Shown: positions 16,083 to 26,141, numbered from the stretch's first letter. The stretch: 33,888 nt of DNA from Peptococcaceae bacterium (GCA_012517475.1 JAAYUV010000054.1:1-33888); one strand, 5' to 3'. The notes: a model not told the origin generated them from the sequence alone. A program made the numbers and translations.

Positions 16083-17513
16083 TTATTTCAAGTACCACCT
16101 GACACCATCAGGTGTATCCTCAATTACAATTCCGATTTCTTTCATTCTGTCCCGGATCAGATCTGCTGTCGCCCAATCCTTGTTTTTACGGGCATTCTTC
16201 CTTATATCTAAGACAAGATCCATTACCTGAGACAATTTGCCCTCCTCTTCCCCGGAAATCTCATCCTCGGCTTGGAGATCAAATCCCAGGATCTGGCCCA
16301 GCTCCTGCAACGTATTGCAGGCTTCCGTCAAGGCAAAAGGCTGTTTTATTTCCTTTGTAAGATAAGTATTGATTTCCCTGGCCAAATCAAATAAAGCTGA
16401 ATAAGCCTGGGCTGAATTGAAATCATCGTCCATCGCTTCTTCGAAAGACTTCCTGGCTAACCTGGCAGCTGCAATGAGGTCATCCTCGAAGAACGGCTCT
16501 TCGTCCGGCAGGACTTTAGCAAGGGCTTCCTGTGCAAGCCGAACACTATTTTTCAACCTGTCTAAGCCTTTGGATGCCATTACCAGTTTCTCATCATCAA
16601 AATCAAGCGGACTGCGGTAATGAGTCCCTAAAAGATAAAAGCGGATGACATTTCCTGAAAATTTCTTCAGAACATCCCGTACCAAGAAGAAATTGCCCAG
16701 CGATTTAGACATTTTTTCCTGGTTGATCGTGATAAAAGCATTATGCATCCAGTACCTGGCAAATGGTTCTCCGTCAAGACAGCCTTCCGATTGGGCAATT
16801 TCGTTTTCATGATGGGGAAAGATCAGGTCCCCTCCCCCTCCATGAATATCAAACCCAGGTCCAAGGTATTTTAAAGCCATCGCCGAACATTCGATATGCC
16901 ATCCCGGTCTGCCTTGTCCCCAGGGACTTTCCCAAAAAGGTTCTCCCTTCTTGGCCTTCTTCCATAAAGCAAAATCCATAGGATTCCGCTTCTTTTCATC
17001 AACTTCCACACGGGCGCCCGCCTGCATATCCTCCAGGGACCTTCCTGACAGCTTACCGTATCCCGGAAATTTCTCCACAGCAAAATAGACATCCCCGTCG
17101 ATATTGTAGGCCAGTCCTTTCTCTTCCAGTTTGGCAACAATATCGATCATTTCCGTTATGTGTTCAGTAGCCTTGGGATGGACATCAGCAGGAAGAATCT
17201 GCAGTGCGGAGGCGTCTTTAAAATATTCATCAATGTATTTCCGGGCCAGAACAAATGGGTCACAACCCTCTTCAGCTGCCCTTTTAATAATTTTATCATC
17301 AACGTCAGTAAAATTTTGAACATAAGTTACATCATAACCCTTGGAAATTAAATACCTTCTCACCATATCGAAGACTACCAGCATACGGGCATTCCCCAGA
17401 TGAAAATAATTATAGGTTGTAGGGCCGCATGCATAAATAGAAGCCTTGCCCGGCTCCCTCGGCACAAACTCTTCTTTAGACCGGGTGAGGGAATTAAACA
17501 GTCTGATGGTCAT
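16083..17513 (-). CDS. cysS: Cysteinyl-tRNA synthetase
   Basis: This class I synthetase charges tRNA-Cys. The 476-residue protein shows [17 protein letters not shown] at the N-terminus (zinc cysteine C29 and the HIGH-type motif HLGN at 38-41), the further zinc ligands in WHIECSAM and HHENEIAQ, and KMSKSLGN for ATP. A C-terminal helical anticodon-binding region ends in [14 protein letters not shown]-type sequence. AGGAGG precedes its ATG. It lies 78 bases after gltX. Bacilli usually have cysE between these genes; it is missing here. No T-box leader is present in the short gap. Confidence 0.95.
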   Translation of the reverse strand: MTIRLFNSLTRSKEEFVPREPGKASIYACGPTTYNYFHLGNARMLVVFDMVRRYLISKGYDVTYVQNFTDVDDKIIKRAAEEGCDPFVLARKYIDEYFKDASALQILPADVHPKATEHITEMIDIVAKLEEKGLAYNIDGDVYFAVEKFPGYGKLSGRSLEDMQAGARVEVDEKKRNPMDFALWKKAKKGEPFWESPWGQGRPGWHIECSAMALKYLGPGFDIHGGGGDLIFPHHENEIAQSEGCLDGEPFARYWMHNAFITINQEKMSKSLGNFFLVRDVLKKFSGNVIRFYLLGTHYRSPLDFDDEKLVMASKGLDRLKNSVRLAQEALAKVLPDEEPFFEDDLIAAARLARKSFEEAMDDDFNSAQAYSALFDLAREINTYLTKEIKQPFALTEACNTLQELGQILGFDLQAEDEISGEEEGKLSQVMDLVLDIRKNARKNKDWATADLIRDRMKEIGIVIEDTPDGVRWYLK

Positions 17514-17558
17514 TACAGGTTCCTCCTAATTCCTTTTTCCAAAAATCAATATAAGGAA

Positions 17559-17580
17559 TCCTCCGTCATAAGACGAAGGA
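17559..17580 (-). promoter_or_regulatory. Small intercistronic hairpin between gltX and cysS
   Basis: Arms TCCTTCGTC and GACGGAGGA (minus strand) pair over nine positions with one G-U around TTAT. It follows the gltX stop by 11 bases. The sequence after it (TTCCTTATATTG) is a poor T tract, so at most it is a weak attenuator or RNA-stability element. Confidence 0.35.
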
Positions 17581-17591
17581 AGAATAAAAAT

Positions 17592-19049
17592 CTAAATCCG
17601 GCTTAGGGTTTGTTTCAGCCGGGCATTTACATTATCCCGGCCAAGAAGCGCTATGATCCGGTCAAGGTCAGGTCCGTGCATCTGTCCCGTAAGTGCAATA
17701 CGCACCGGCATAAACACATCTTTCCCTTTTAGGTTTAATTCCTTTGCAATCTCTTTAAGAACCAATTTTGCCGCAGCAGAATCCAGCGGATCTGCAGCCA
17801 TGACTTTCTTTCCGAAAAGTTCGAGGACTGCAGGCACTGTCTGGGCTTTAAGAATTGTTTCAGCTTCCTCATCGGGCTGGTCTATCTCCGTTCCGATGAA
17901 ATAATGAACATAATCCTTCACTTCCATCAGGCAGTTGATCTTTTCCTTAACCGCACCGATAAATTCCGCAATCCATTGCTTCTCCGCTTCTGAGATCTTA
18001 TCAGAGAGAAATAGCCCTTTTTCCTTAAGGAAAGGCAAAACCAAATCTACCAGTTCAGCATCTGCCATCTGTTTTAAATAGTGGGCATTAATATGATTCA
18101 ATTTATTGATATCGAAAACCGCAGGGCTCTTAGAGACCTTCTCCAATGAGAACTCCTTTTCCAGCTCCTTTATACTGTAAAATTCCTGCTCACCTGAAGG
18201 CGACCAGCCCAGCAACGCGATAAAATTAACAACCGCTTGCGGAAGATACCCTTTTTTATAGTAGTCGATCACCGCAGTATCCCCGTCGCGTTTGCTCATC
18301 TTACGGCCTTCTGTATTGAGGATCAATGAGATATGAGCAAAATCCGGAACATTCATTCCTAAAGCCTGATAAATTAGAACCTGGCGCGGGGTATTGGAAA
18401 GATGTTCTTCTCCCCGTATGACATGGGTGATACCCATTAAGACATCATCGATCACCACCGCATAATTGTAGGTGGGAATCCCGTCTGATTTAACAATAAT
18501 ATAATCTCCGATCCCATCACTGTCAAAAACAACTTTTCCCCGGACCAGGTCATTAATAACAATTTGCTGTCCTTCCGGTACCTTAAATCTGACAACAGGC
18601 TTCCGGCCTTCTTTTTCAAAAGCTTGCCGTTCCTGATCGGTTAACGACCGGCATTTGCCCATATAACGCGGAGTCTCTCCGCGTGAAATGAGTTCCTGCC
18701 TCTCCTGTTCCAATTCTTCTTCCGTACAGTAGCAGTGATAGGCATGCCCTGAATCCAATAGCTTTGTAGTATACTCTTGGTAGGTATTCAGCCTTTCGGT
18801 CTGCCTGTAGGGACCGTCGGCTCCCCCTGCTTCGATTCCTTCGTTCCAGCTAATCCCGCACCAGCGCAAAGCCTCAATAATATCTTTCTCGGATTCCCGG
18901 CTTGATCTTTCCAAGTCGGTATCTTCTATTCTTAAGATAAAGGTACCGCCCCTGCCAGCAGCAAATAAATAATTAAAAAGCGCCGATCTTGCTCCTCCGA
19001 TATGAAGAGGCCCGGTCGGACTTGGGGCAAACCGAACTTTTACCGTCAT
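17592..19049 (-). CDS. gltX: Glutamyl-tRNA synthetase
   Basis: This class I synthetase charges tRNA-Glu (and perhaps tRNA-Gln when GatCAB is present; that cannot be told here). The 485-residue protein starts MTVKVRFAPSPTG-PLHIGGARSALF with the HIGH motif at 16-19, has the zinc-type CYC followed by a cysteine in MGKCRSLT, and the ATP motif KMSKRDGD. The start at 19049 was chosen over a longer frame because AGAGGTAAG precedes it and the family begins at this point. It follows ispF in the usual order. A promoter-like pair overlaps the ispF end, so it may be transcribed partly on its own. Confidence 0.95.
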   Translation of the reverse strand: MTVKVRFAPSPTGPLHIGGARSALFNYLFAAGRGGTFILRIEDTDLERSSRESEKDIIEALRWCGISWNEGIEAGGADGPYRQTERLNTYQEYTTKLLDSGHAYHCYCTEEELEQERQELISRGETPRYMGKCRSLTDQERQAFEKEGRKPVVRFKVPEGQQIVINDLVRGKVVFDSDGIGDYIIVKSDGIPTYNYAVVIDDVLMGITHVIRGEEHLSNTPRQVLIYQALGMNVPDFAHISLILNTEGRKMSKRDGDTAVIDYYKKGYLPQAVVNFIALLGWSPSGEQEFYSIKELEKEFSLEKVSKSPAVFDINKLNHINAHYLKQMADAELVDLVLPFLKEKGLFLSDKISEAEKQWIAEFIGAVKEKINCLMEVKDYVHYFIGTEIDQPDEEAETILKAQTVPAVLELFGKKVMAADPLDSAAAKLVLKEIAKELNLKGKDVFMPVRIALTGQMHGPDLDRIIALLGRDNVNARLKQTLSRI

Positions 19050-19114
19050 GTTTCTTACCTCTTTCTGCAATGGTCATTGAATTGAATCATATAAAATAAT
19101 CCGGGACAAGTATT

Positions 19115-19144
19115 ATTATATCAGTTTAAGAAGGGAGAAGACAA
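19115..19144 (-). promoter_or_regulatory. Candidate internal promoter for gltX
   Basis: TTGTCT (19144-19139, inside the last codons of ispF) and TATAAT (19120-19115) are 18 bases apart on the minus strand and lie about 65 bases before the gltX start. Confidence 0.5.
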
Positions 19145-19599
19145 ACAATGGCCTGGGCGCTTATTCCTTCTTCTCTGCCTTCAAAACCAAGATATTCCGT
19201 AGTTGTGGCTTTTATGGAAACTCTTCCGGTATCGGTCTCCAATATTTCCGCAATGTTAGCTCTCATTCGGTCTATAAAGGGAAACATTTTGGGTTTTTGA
19301 GCAACGATGATGCTGTCTAAGTTCCCCAGAACATAGCCCTGATCCTTGATCAGTTTATTTACAAAAGCCAGCAATTCGAGACTGGAGATTCCTTTGTACC
19401 GCAGGTCGCTGTCAGGAAAATGCTGCCCGATATCCCCCAATGCGCATGCTCCCAGCAGCGCATCCATGATTGCATGGATTAGCACGTCGGCATCGGAGTG
19501 CCCCAGCAAACCCTTATGATGCGGGATCATTACTCCTCCCAGAATTAATGGCCGATTTTGACAGAAAGCATGAACATCGTACCCAATCCCAATCTTCAT
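19126..19599 (-). CDS. ispF: 2-C-methyl-D-erythritol 2,4-cyclodiphosphate synthase
   Basis: The enzyme cyclises the CDP-methylerythritol phosphate intermediate in the non-mevalonate isoprenoid pathway, working as a zinc-containing homotrimer. The 157-residue protein is of standard length and shows the metal ligands D8 and H10 in GYDVHAF and H42 after the [19 protein letters not shown] signature. [11 protein letters not shown] and the C-terminal [21 protein letters not shown] are also typical. Its ATG overlaps the ispD stop codon by four bases, giving a coupled ispD-ispF pair. Confidence 0.95.
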   Translation of the reverse strand: MKIGIGYDVHAFCQNRPLILGGVMIPHHKGLLGHSDADVLIHAIMDALLGACALGDIGQHFPDSDLRYKGISSLELLAFVNKLIKDQGYVLGNLDSIIVAQKPKMFPFIDRMRANIAEILETDTGRVSIKATTTEYLGFEGREEGISAQAIVCLLPS

Positions 19600-20312
19600 G
19601 TTGAAACTCCTCTTCGTCTCTGTAAAATAGCCTCAGCGAGAAAGATGTCTTCCGGAGTAGTCACTTTTAGGTTTTCGTAAGATCCTGCAAGCACTTTGAC
19701 CGGATATCCTTGCCATTCCATGAGTGCAGCATCATCCGTAGCGTAGAACCCCTGACGGGACGCCAGTATGTGCACTTTTTCCAAAAGTTCACGTTCAAAA
19801 AACTGTGGTGTCTGAATGAGTCTTAAGCTTTCCCTGAGAGGGGTTTCAACAACCCAATTTTCCTTGTCAATTTTCTTAATTGTATCTTTCGGGGGAACCG
19901 CCATCGTTGCGGCGCCGAGCCCTTCCGCAGCTTCCAAAAAGTTTTGCAGATCAGGCAAAGTCAAAAGAGGTCTTGCCCCATCATGAATCACAACTTGTTT
20001 TTCTTCGGGACCCAGTACCCGTAAAGCTTTAAACACCGAATCCTGCCGTTCCTTACCGCCTTCAAAGATGGCGGATACTTTCTTTATCCCGTTATCATGA
20101 ACCATTTGTTTTATCCGGGGGATGTCCTGCAAAGCCGCTGGGATAATGATTTGTTTTATGTAAGGACAATTCTCAAAAGTTTTCAGGGTTAAAAGAAGAA
20201 CAGGGGTCCCGGCAAGTTCAAGAAAGAGCTTGTTGCCTTGACCCCCCATTCTTTGACCCCGCCCTGCGGCAGGGATAATAGCGCTAATCTTAGCCAAACA
20301 CATTGACTTCAT
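19596..20312 (-). CDS. ispD: 2-C-methyl-D-erythritol 4-phosphate cytidylyltransferase
   Basis: The enzyme joins CTP and methylerythritol phosphate in the same isoprenoid pathway as ispF. The 238-residue protein has the nucleotidyltransferase loop [12 protein letters not shown] near the N-terminus, [26 protein letters not shown] and the C-terminal [15 protein letters not shown]. The start was set at the ATG at 20312, because AGAGGAG lies seven bases upstream and the longer frame would extend through the preceding gene. This start places the first 23 bases inside the end of yacL. The two genes and ispF form a tight block. Confidence 0.93.
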   Translation of the reverse strand: MKSMCLAKISAIIPAAGRGQRMGGQGNKLFLELAGTPVLLLTLKTFENCPYIKQIIIPAALQDIPRIKQMVHDNGIKKVSAIFEGGKERQDSVFKALRVLGPEEKQVVIHDGARPLLTLPDLQNFLEAAEGLGAATMAVPPKDTIKKIDKENWVVETPLRESLRLIQTPQFFERELLEKVHILASRQGFYATDDAALMEWQGYPVKVLAGSYENLKVTTPEDIFLAEAILQRRRGVST

Positions 20313-21456
20313 GGGAATACTCCTCTGAAGATTTTTCCAGTATTCCTTTGGGTTTTGCAAATATCATCCGTCCGGCTGCAGTCTGCAGCACAGTAGTTAC
20401 CAGAACAGTGGTGTGCTGGCCGATATATCTGCGCCCGCCGTCAATAACAACCATGGTTCCGTCATCAAGATAGGCTACGCCCTGTCCAGCCTCTTTCCCT
20501 TCTTTCATAACCTGCACGTACATCTCTTCTCCGGGGAGAACAACAGGCTTAACAGCATTTGCCAGTTCATTAATGTTAAGTACCTTAATTCCCTGAAGTT
20601 CCGCTACTTTATTCAGGTTATAATCATTGGTCAAAATCGGTGCATCCAGAATATTGGCCAAGCGAACCAATTTACTGTCAACTTCTGCGATATCTTCAAA
20701 ATCGCCTTCGTAAATCTCTACCTTGATAACAGCTTCTTTTGAAATACTGTTAAGAATATCCAATCCTCTCCTGCCGCGGTTACGCTTCAGCATATCTGAA
20801 GAATCGGCAATATGCCTTAATTCTTCGAGGACAAATCCGGGGATAAGGAGTATTCCGTCTAAAAATCCCGTTTTTACGATATCAGCGATTCTGCCGTCAA
20901 TGATCACGCTGGTATCCAGGATCTTATAATCCTGAGATGAGGATTTGATACGACCCTTGCTCTCTTTTCCTCTTTCTTTTTCACTTTTTTCCCCTTTTAG
21001 TTTGGGAATAAAGTTAAAGAAACCAAGAATATCATCTTTCCGTTTGATCCCGATAATTAAACCCACATAACCGAGGAAAATTCTTATGATGACGGAAAGA
21101 ACAGGTCCGATAAACGGAACATCAACAAATGAACTGCTTATCAGACTGGCGATAAGCAAACCGGCTATCACTCCAAGGGATCCACCGACCAAATCATAGG
21201 TTGGCACCCGGATAAGCTTGCTTTCCAGCCAGCGAACAAGGCCCATGAAAAGAGTCATACAAACAGGGGCTATAAAGAAACCAATAACGGCAAATAAAAT
21301 AAATGAAATAATATAAGTCCAGAATGAACGAATCGGCAACCCGATAACTTCGCTCAGCCGCGTTAGGTCCGCGACTTTCACAAGCACATAATCAATGTAA
21401 AAACCTGCTGCGCCAAACAACAGGGTGATGATGACGCGAATTATTCTGCGAATCAT
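20290..21456 (-). CDS. yacL: Membrane-anchored PIN/TRAM domain protein YacL
   Basis: This is a conserved Firmicute protein of 388 residues with an N-terminal membrane region of four hydrophobic segments (about residues 5-140), a charged linker, a PIN nuclease-like domain starting ILDTSVIIDGRIADI and containing PILTNDYNLNKVAELQGI, and a C-terminal TRAM RNA-binding domain (VLPGEEMYVQVMKEGKEAGQGVAYLDDGTMVVI). PIN domains of this type are putative RNases; the physiological target is unknown. The start at 21456 follows GGGAGGTGA; a longer frame opens inside that ribosome site. Tandem promoters lie upstream. It heads the isoprenoid-tRNA synthetase block. Confidence 0.9.
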   Translation of the reverse strand: MIRRIIRVIITLLFGAAGFYIDYVLVKVADLTRLSEVIGLPIRSFWTYIISFILFAVIGFFIAPVCMTLFMGLVRWLESKLIRVPTYDLVGGSLGVIAGLLIASLISSSFVDVPFIGPVLSVIIRIFLGYVGLIIGIKRKDDILGFFNFIPKLKGEKSEKERGKESKGRIKSSSQDYKILDTSVIIDGRIADIVKTGFLDGILLIPGFVLEELRHIADSSDMLKRNRGRRGLDILNSISKEAVIKVEIYEGDFEDIAEVDSKLVRLANILDAPILTNDYNLNKVAELQGIKVLNINELANAVKPVVLPGEEMYVQVMKEGKEAGQGVAYLDDGTMVVIDGGRRYIGQHTTVLVTTVLQTAAGRMIFAKPKGILEKSSEEYSHEVNVFG

Positions 21457-21501
21457 CAATGTCACCTCCCTTTTTCTATATTTTGGCTAAAAACTTATCC
21501 C

Positions 21502-21530
21502 ATTATACTTTGACCACACAAATTTTTCAA
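21502..21530 (-). promoter_or_regulatory. Proximal sigma-A promoter of yacL
   Basis: On the minus strand TTGAAA (21530-21525) and TATAAT (21507-21502) are separated by 17 bases, about 45 bases before the yacL start. Confidence 0.6.
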
Positions 21531-21568
21531 GTTCAGAAATATTATAAAATCCCCGTTTGTACAGATAT

Positions 21569-21596
21569 ATTATAACAGTTTGCACTATCCAGTCAA
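21569..21596 (-). promoter_or_regulatory. Distal sigma-A promoter of yacL
   Basis: TTGACT (21596-21591) and TATAAT (21574-21569) are separated by 16 bases on the minus strand, about 67 bases upstream of the proximal promoter. Confidence 0.55.
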
Positions 21597-21658
21597 AGCA
21601 AACGACAAATTATCCTATATTTATAATTTTTCCATATATATTTCCTTTTTCTCTCAAA

Positions 21659-21688
21659 TTGACAATAAGGCAAATAGCTGTCTATAAT
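21659..21688 (+). promoter_or_regulatory. Consensus sigma-A promoter of the 130-residue protein gene
   Basis: Perfect TTGACA (21659-21664) and TATAAT (21683-21688) hexamers with an 18-base spacer face the gene at 21719. This is the best promoter in the window and implies vigorous housekeeping expression. Confidence 0.8.
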
Positions 21689-21711
21689 TAAGTTGGCGGA
21701 AAGGAGTGCTA

Positions 21712-21735
21712 ATGTTCAATGAGTTCAACCAATGA
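21712..21735 (+). CDS. Seven-codon upstream ORF overlapping the next start
   Basis: ATG at 21712 lies five bases after AAGGAG, the ideal distance, and opens the peptide MFNEFNQ before TGA. The start of the 130-residue gene (21719) lies 12 bases from the same site and in another frame inside this ORF. It may be a translated leader that sets the level of the main gene, or a coincidence. Confidence 0.3.
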   Translation: MFNEFNQ

Positions 21736-22111
21736 CAATTTTCAGAAGATCGTTGATTCCATGCTCATACAGCACCAAAGTATCCTAGATATCCTCTCCA
21801 AAGGACAGGAAGCTTCGGCAAGAGTTAACCGCGCTGTCGTGAAGTCTGTAACTTCCTGTGGTTGTATTTCTGTAGAAGCACAGAAATATAATATCCCTGA
21901 AGAAGCTACTCTCGCCGATCTAAAATTTATTTTTAACAGCCATTTAAAAGGAGTCCTTTGCTCCAATTGCCGGGAGATTATTGAAACAGAACTCGGAAAG
22001 CAGTTTTTTTATATTGCTGCCCTCGCCAATACCCTTGGGTTATCTATCAATGAAGTTTTGGAAAAAGAGCAGCAGAAGCTAAAAACACTCACAGTCTATA
22101 ATCTTAGATGA
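21719..22111 (+). CDS. Conserved small protein of unknown function with CGC and CxxC cysteines
   Basis: This 130-residue protein has an amphipathic N-terminal helix (NFQKIVDSMLIQHQSILDIL), an ARVNRAVVKSVTSCGCISV segment with C47 and C49, a second pair C81-x2-C84 in LCSNCREIIE, and a C-terminal helix IAALANTLGLSINEVLEKE. I recall similar proteins next to yacL in Peptococcaceae-type genomes, sometimes labelled DUF1573, but am not sure of the label. The four cysteines could bind a metal or be redox-active. It is transcribed against its neighbours, from a consensus promoter and with its own terminator, in the place where disA usually lies. AAGGAG is 12 bases from this ATG, a long spacing. Confidence 0.65.
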   Translation: MSSTNDNFQKIVDSMLIQHQSILDILSKGQEASARVNRAVVKSVTSCGCISVEAQKYNIPEEATLADLKFIFNSHLKGVLCSNCREIIETELGKQFFYIAALANTLGLSINEVLEKEQQKLKTLTVYNLR

Positions 22112-22170
22112 AGAAGCTTAAAAGGAAATGAGAACCATCAAAAAATTTATTTGCTGATGTCCATTAACAG

Positions 22171-22199
22171 GGACTTGCCTATTGCGGCAAGTCCTTTTT
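22171..22199 (+). terminator. Terminator of the 130-residue protein gene
   Basis: GGACTTGCC (22171-22179) pairs with GGCAAGTCC (22186-22194), followed by TTTTT. It works for the plus strand only; the convergent radA has no T tract on its side. Confidence 0.85.
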
Positions 22200-22211
22200 G
22201 CTGCGAGACCA

Positions 22212-23552
22212 TCAAAATAGGATTTCAAGAACATCTCCGATTGTTTGGACCGGAAAAATCCTGTAAGTGCTGTTTTCTATTTTTGGTGCATTCACTTTTG
22301 GAATGATGCACTCGCTAAAACCAAACTTTTCTGCTTCCTTGAGTCTCTGATCGATTTGAGATACCCCTCGGATTTCACCCGTTAATCCCACCTCTCCAAT
22401 CAATACTGTTCTTCCCAGAGGCTTCTCTTTTAAACCGGACATGATTGAAGCAATTACTGCTAAATCCGCGGCAGGCTCATCAATTTGGAGTCCTCCGGCA
22501 ATATTGACAAAGACATCCCTTGTACTCAAAGAAAACCCTGCCCGTTTTTCAAGTACAGCAAGAAGCATCAGCAAACGATGATAATCCATACCGTTAGCCG
22601 TTCTCCTTGGGGGTACAAAGACCGAAGAAGTAACCAAAGCCTGAATCTCCACCAAAAGCGGTCTTGTCCCTTCCATGGTCACGGCTATGGCTGAACCGGC
22701 CATGGAACGCGAGCGGTCCCCCATAAAAAGCAGGGAAGGGTTAACCACTTCCACCAGACCTTTGCCGCTCATTTCAAATACCCCAATTTCATTGGCAGGA
22801 CCAAAACGGTTCTTTACAGCGCGAAGCAGGCGAAAAATATGGTGCTGGTCTCCTTCAAAGTATAGAACTGTATCCACCATGTGTTCCAAAACCCTCGGAC
22901 CGGCGATTGCTCCTTCTTTGGTTACATGCCCCACAAGAAAAACAGTAATCTCAAATTCTTTGGCAAGCCGCAAAAGAAAAGCCGCACTTTCCCTTACCTG
23001 ACTGACACTTCCCGGAGCTGACTGCAGTTCTTCTAGGACCATGGTCTGAATCGAGTCTATAAAAAGCACCTTATAATTCTTATCCAGTACTTCAGAACGA
23101 ATATTTTCCAGGGAATTCTCTGCCAGAATATGTATCTTTGCTGAAGAAACGTCCATCCTGTCTGCTCTCAGCTTTATCTGCTGCAATGATTCTTCTCCTG
23201 AGACATACAGCACATCGGTCTGAAGGGAAAGTGACCGCGCAATTTGCAGGAATAACGTGGACTTACCGATTCCCGGTTCCCCGCTTAACAGGATGAAAGA
23301 ACCTGCCACAACCCCTCCCCCGAGAACCCGGTTTAGCTCGGTACTTCCCGTATCCATTCTCAGTCCTTCCATTGTCCTTATATCAGTTAGAGGAGTCGCC
23401 TGTGCGGCCCCTCTAACATCTTTCCGGCTCGTTTTTTCTACGGGTTCCTCAATAAAAGTATTCCATTCTCCACAACCCGGACAACGCCCCAGCCATCTCA
23501 TACTTTCCTGTCCGCATTCCCTGCAGAAAAACCTGGTCTTTGATTTAGCCAA
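22212..23552 (-). CDS. radA: DNA repair protein RadA (Sms)
   Basis: This RecA-related helicase promotes branch migration during recombination. The 446-residue protein has an N-terminal zinc finger (C10, C13, C24, C27: FFCRECG and RCPGCGEW), a RecA-like ATPase with Walker A GEPGIGKS at 91-98, the RadA-specific KNRFG motif at 247-251, and a C-terminal Lon-protease-like domain containing LLMLLAVLEKRAGF and INIAGGLQIDEPAADLA-type sequence. It follows clpC by 35 bases as the fifth gene of the ctsR operon, the classical Firmicute order. Its stop is convergent with the terminator of the 130-residue gene. Confidence 0.94.
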   Translation of the reverse strand: MAKSKTRFFCRECGQESMRWLGRCPGCGEWNTFIEEPVEKTSRKDVRGAAQATPLTDIRTMEGLRMDTGSTELNRVLGGGVVAGSFILLSGEPGIGKSTLFLQIARSLSLQTDVLYVSGEESLQQIKLRADRMDVSSAKIHILAENSLENIRSEVLDKNYKVLFIDSIQTMVLEELQSAPGSVSQVRESAAFLLRLAKEFEITVFLVGHVTKEGAIAGPRVLEHMVDTVLYFEGDQHHIFRLLRAVKNRFGPANEIGVFEMSGKGLVEVVNPSLLFMGDRSRSMAGSAIAVTMEGTRPLLVEIQALVTSSVFVPPRRTANGMDYHRLLMLLAVLEKRAGFSLSTRDVFVNIAGGLQIDEPAADLAVIASIMSGLKEKPLGRTVLIGEVGLTGEIRGVSQIDQRLKEAEKFGFSECIIPKVNAPKIENSTYRIFPVQTIGDVLEILF

Positions 23553-23587
23553 AAATCTCTTCCTCCCGTCCGGTGCTGATTACAAGG

Positions 23588-26098
23588 TTATTCATTGCCG
23601 GCAGTTTCTTTCGCTTTCTTCCTTCCGCCTTTTTTTACCGGAAAAGAAGACGCCGGCTCCGGTTTTTTAAACAGGATTTCCCCCTCGTTATAATCAACCT
23701 CTATAGAATCCCCCGCCTTGAATTTTCCTTCCAGGATTTTTTCAGAAAGCGGATCTTCAATAAGTTTTTGAATCGCCCGGCGCAGCGGACGCGCTCCATA
23801 AGTCGGATCATTTCCTTCTTGAGCGAGAAATTCAATAGCATTTTCCTTAACAATCAGGTTAAATTCGAGTTCTTTGAGCCGTTTGCCGATATCTTCAATT
23901 AAAATTTTCGTAATATTAAACAGCTCTTCTTTTTGCAATTGACGGAATACAACCATTTCGTCTACCCGGTTTAAAAACTCCGGCTTAAAAGTCCTTTTGA
24001 GCTCTTCCATAATTCTGGAGCTCATTGACTTATATTCACTTTCCTCATTCCGTCCTGCAATAAAACCAAGGGATTCCCGTTTAAGATAGGACGCCCCTAC
24101 GTTAGAGGTCATGATCAAAACACAGTTCCGGAAATCTACTACTCTTCCTTTGGAATCGGTCAATCTGCCGTCCTCAAGAACCTGGAGCAGGATATTGAAC
24201 ACTTCAGGATGAGCCTTTTCAATCTCGTCAAAAAGAATTACACTGTACGGTTTCCTTCTTACTAACTCGGTCAATTGACCTCCCTCATCATGCCCGACAT
24301 AACCCGGAGGAGACCCTACCATTCGGGATACGGCATGTTTCTCCATGTATTCCGACATATCTATCCGGATCAGGGCATTCTCGTCACCAAACAAGGCTTC
24401 GGCAAGAGTCCGGGCTAATTGTGTTTTCCCAACTCCTGTTGGTCCCAGGAATATGAAGGAACCAATCGGACGTTTTGGATCTTTTAGTCCTGCCCTGGCC
24501 CTTCTGACTGACCTAGCTACCGCACTGACAGCTTCCTTTTGTCCTACTACCCTTTCGTGCAGGATTTGCTCAAGCTTTAATAATCTTTCGCTTTCACCCT
24601 CGGCAAGTTTATCTACGGGAATTCCAGTCCAACTGGATACAATCCTGGAAATATCCTCCGGCCCGACGACAGCCATATCTTTTTCACGGTTTGCTTCCCA
24701 GTTTTTACGAAATTCCGCCAGTTCCTGCCGTTTCTTCTGTTCCTCATCCCTGATTTTCGCTGCCTTCTCAAATTCCTGCCTCTTGACAGCGGCTTCTTTT
24801 TCCTTTTTAAGATTATCTACGATTTCTTCCAGTTCTTTTAAATCGGCAGGAGCGGTAAAACTGCGGAGGCGTACACGGGAAGCAGCCTCATCCACCAGAT
24901 CAATCGCTTTGTCCGGCAAAAATCTGTCTGAAATATATCTGTCCGATAGCTTCACTGCGGCCATGATTGCTTCATCGGTAATCTTCACCCTGTGGTGGGC
25001 CTCATAGCGATCCCGCAACCCCTGCAATATGGCTATGGCTTCTTCGACAGTGGGTTGTCCGACCTGGATCGGTTGAAATCTTCTTTCCAGGGCGGGATCA
25101 CGTTCTATATGCTTCCGGTATTCATCCAGGGTGGTTGCACCGATGCATTGCATCTCACCCCTGGCCAGAGCCGGCTTTAAAATATTGGCTGCATCAATGG
25201 CGCCTTCAGCAGCTCCTGCCCCGATAAGAGTATGAAGCTCGTCAATAAAGACAATGACGTTACCCGCAATCCTGATTTCCTCCATAACCTTTTTCATTCT
25301 CTCTTCAAATTCACCCCGGTACTTTGTACCTGCCACCATGGAAGATAAATCAAGGGTTACAACCCGTTTATCGGCCAAAATTTCCGGAACCTTGTTATTA
25401 ATAATTCGCTGGGCAAGTCCTTCGGCAATTGCCGTTTTCCCAACACCCGGTTCTCCAATTAGTACAGGATTATTTTTGGTACGTCTGCTTAGTACTTGGA
25501 TTACCCTTTCGATTTCATTCTCACGCCCGACTACAGGATCTAATTTTCCTTCGGCAGCCATAATGGTCAAATCCCGTCCGAATTCATTGAGTGTAGGCGT
25601 GTTGCCTTGCTGCCCGTTTTTCCCGGCATTCCCCACAGTACTTCCGGGCATTGGTGTTCCTTCAGCTTCTCCGCCAAGAAGTGCAACAACCTGTTCCCAA
25701 ATCTTCTCCGGACTCACTTTTAGATCGGCAAGAACCCTGGCCGCTATCCCTTCTCCCTCGATGATCAGACCAAGGAGAATGTGTTCTGTTCCAACATAGT
25801 TTACTTCTTGCCGAGTTGCCTCTTCGGTTGCAATTTGAATAACACGCTTAACCCTGGGAGATAATCCTACTTCTCCATTAATGGGAGGATTAATCCCGGT
25901 AATATGAATAATCTTGGCGCTAATTTTTTCAGGATCGAGCCCCAATTCCCTTAAAGCCTGAGCAGCAATTCCTTCTCCTTCTTCCATTAGCCCTAAAAGC
26001 AGGTGTTCTGTCCCGATTACCTTATGACCCATACGTTTTGCAATACTTTCAGCAAGTAAAAACACTCTTTCAGCTCTTTGTGTAAATCTTCCAGCCAT
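23588..26098 (-). CDS. clpC: ATP-dependent Clp protease ATPase subunit ClpC
   Basis: This AAA+ unfoldase feeds proteins, including arginine-phosphorylated ones, to ClpP. The 836-residue protein has two N-terminal Clp repeats (residues 1-145), the first AAA module with Walker A GEPGVGKT at 215-222 and Walker B VFIDE near 283, a UVR-containing middle domain (about 425-460) that contacts adaptors such as McsB or MecA, and the second AAA module with GPTGVGKT at 552-559, the pore loop GYVGHDEGG and LFDEIEKAH. It ends in a basic tail ([15 protein letters not shown]). It is the fourth gene of the CtsR operon and is therefore heat-induced. Confidence 0.95.
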   Translation of the reverse strand: MAGRFTQRAERVFLLAESIAKRMGHKVIGTEHLLLGLMEEGEGIAAQALRELGLDPEKISAKIIHITGINPPINGEVGLSPRVKRVIQIATEEATRQEVNYVGTEHILLGLIIEGEGIAARVLADLKVSPEKIWEQVVALLGGEAEGTPMPGSTVGNAGKNGQQGNTPTLNEFGRDLTIMAAEGKLDPVVGRENEIERVIQVLSRRTKNNPVLIGEPGVGKTAIAEGLAQRIINNKVPEILADKRVVTLDLSSMVAGTKYRGEFEERMKKVMEEIRIAGNVIVFIDELHTLIGAGAAEGAIDAANILKPALARGEMQCIGATTLDEYRKHIERDPALERRFQPIQVGQPTVEEAIAILQGLRDRYEAHHRVKITDEAIMAAVKLSDRYISDRFLPDKAIDLVDEAASRVRLRSFTAPADLKELEEIVDNLKKEKEAAVKRQEFEKAAKIRDEEQKKRQELAEFRKNWEANREKDMAVVGPEDISRIVSSWTGIPVDKLAEGESERLLKLEQILHERVVGQKEAVSAVARSVRRARAGLKDPKRPIGSFIFLGPTGVGKTQLARTLAEALFGDENALIRIDMSEYMEKHAVSRMVGSPPGYVGHDEGGQLTELVRRKPYSVILFDEIEKAHPEVFNILLQVLEDGRLTDSKGRVVDFRNCVLIMTSNVGASYLKRESLGFIAGRNEESEYKSMSSRIMEELKRTFKPEFLNRVDEMVVFRQLQKEELFNITKILIEDIGKRLKELEFNLIVKENAIEFLAQEGNDPTYGARPLRRAIQKLIEDPLSEKILEGKFKAGDSIEVDYNEGEILFKKPEPASSFPVKKGGRKKAKETAGNE

Positions 26099-26141
26099 AT
26101 TCTATCAGTCCTTTCTTTTTACGAATTTGAGATTTCATATA

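Noticed and set aside
17514-17591. T-box leader before cysS, and likewise before gltX
   Set aside because: The gaps (78 bases or less) are too short for a T-box and no T-box core sequence was seen.
24345-25007. Plus-strand frame of 220 codons, the longest antisense frame
   Set aside because: It is opposite the second AAA module of clpC, serine/alanine-rich as expected for an antisense shadow, and has no family features.
25254-25799. Plus-strand frame of 181 codons
   Set aside because: Shadow of the N-terminal half of clpC with no ribosome site or recognisable domain.
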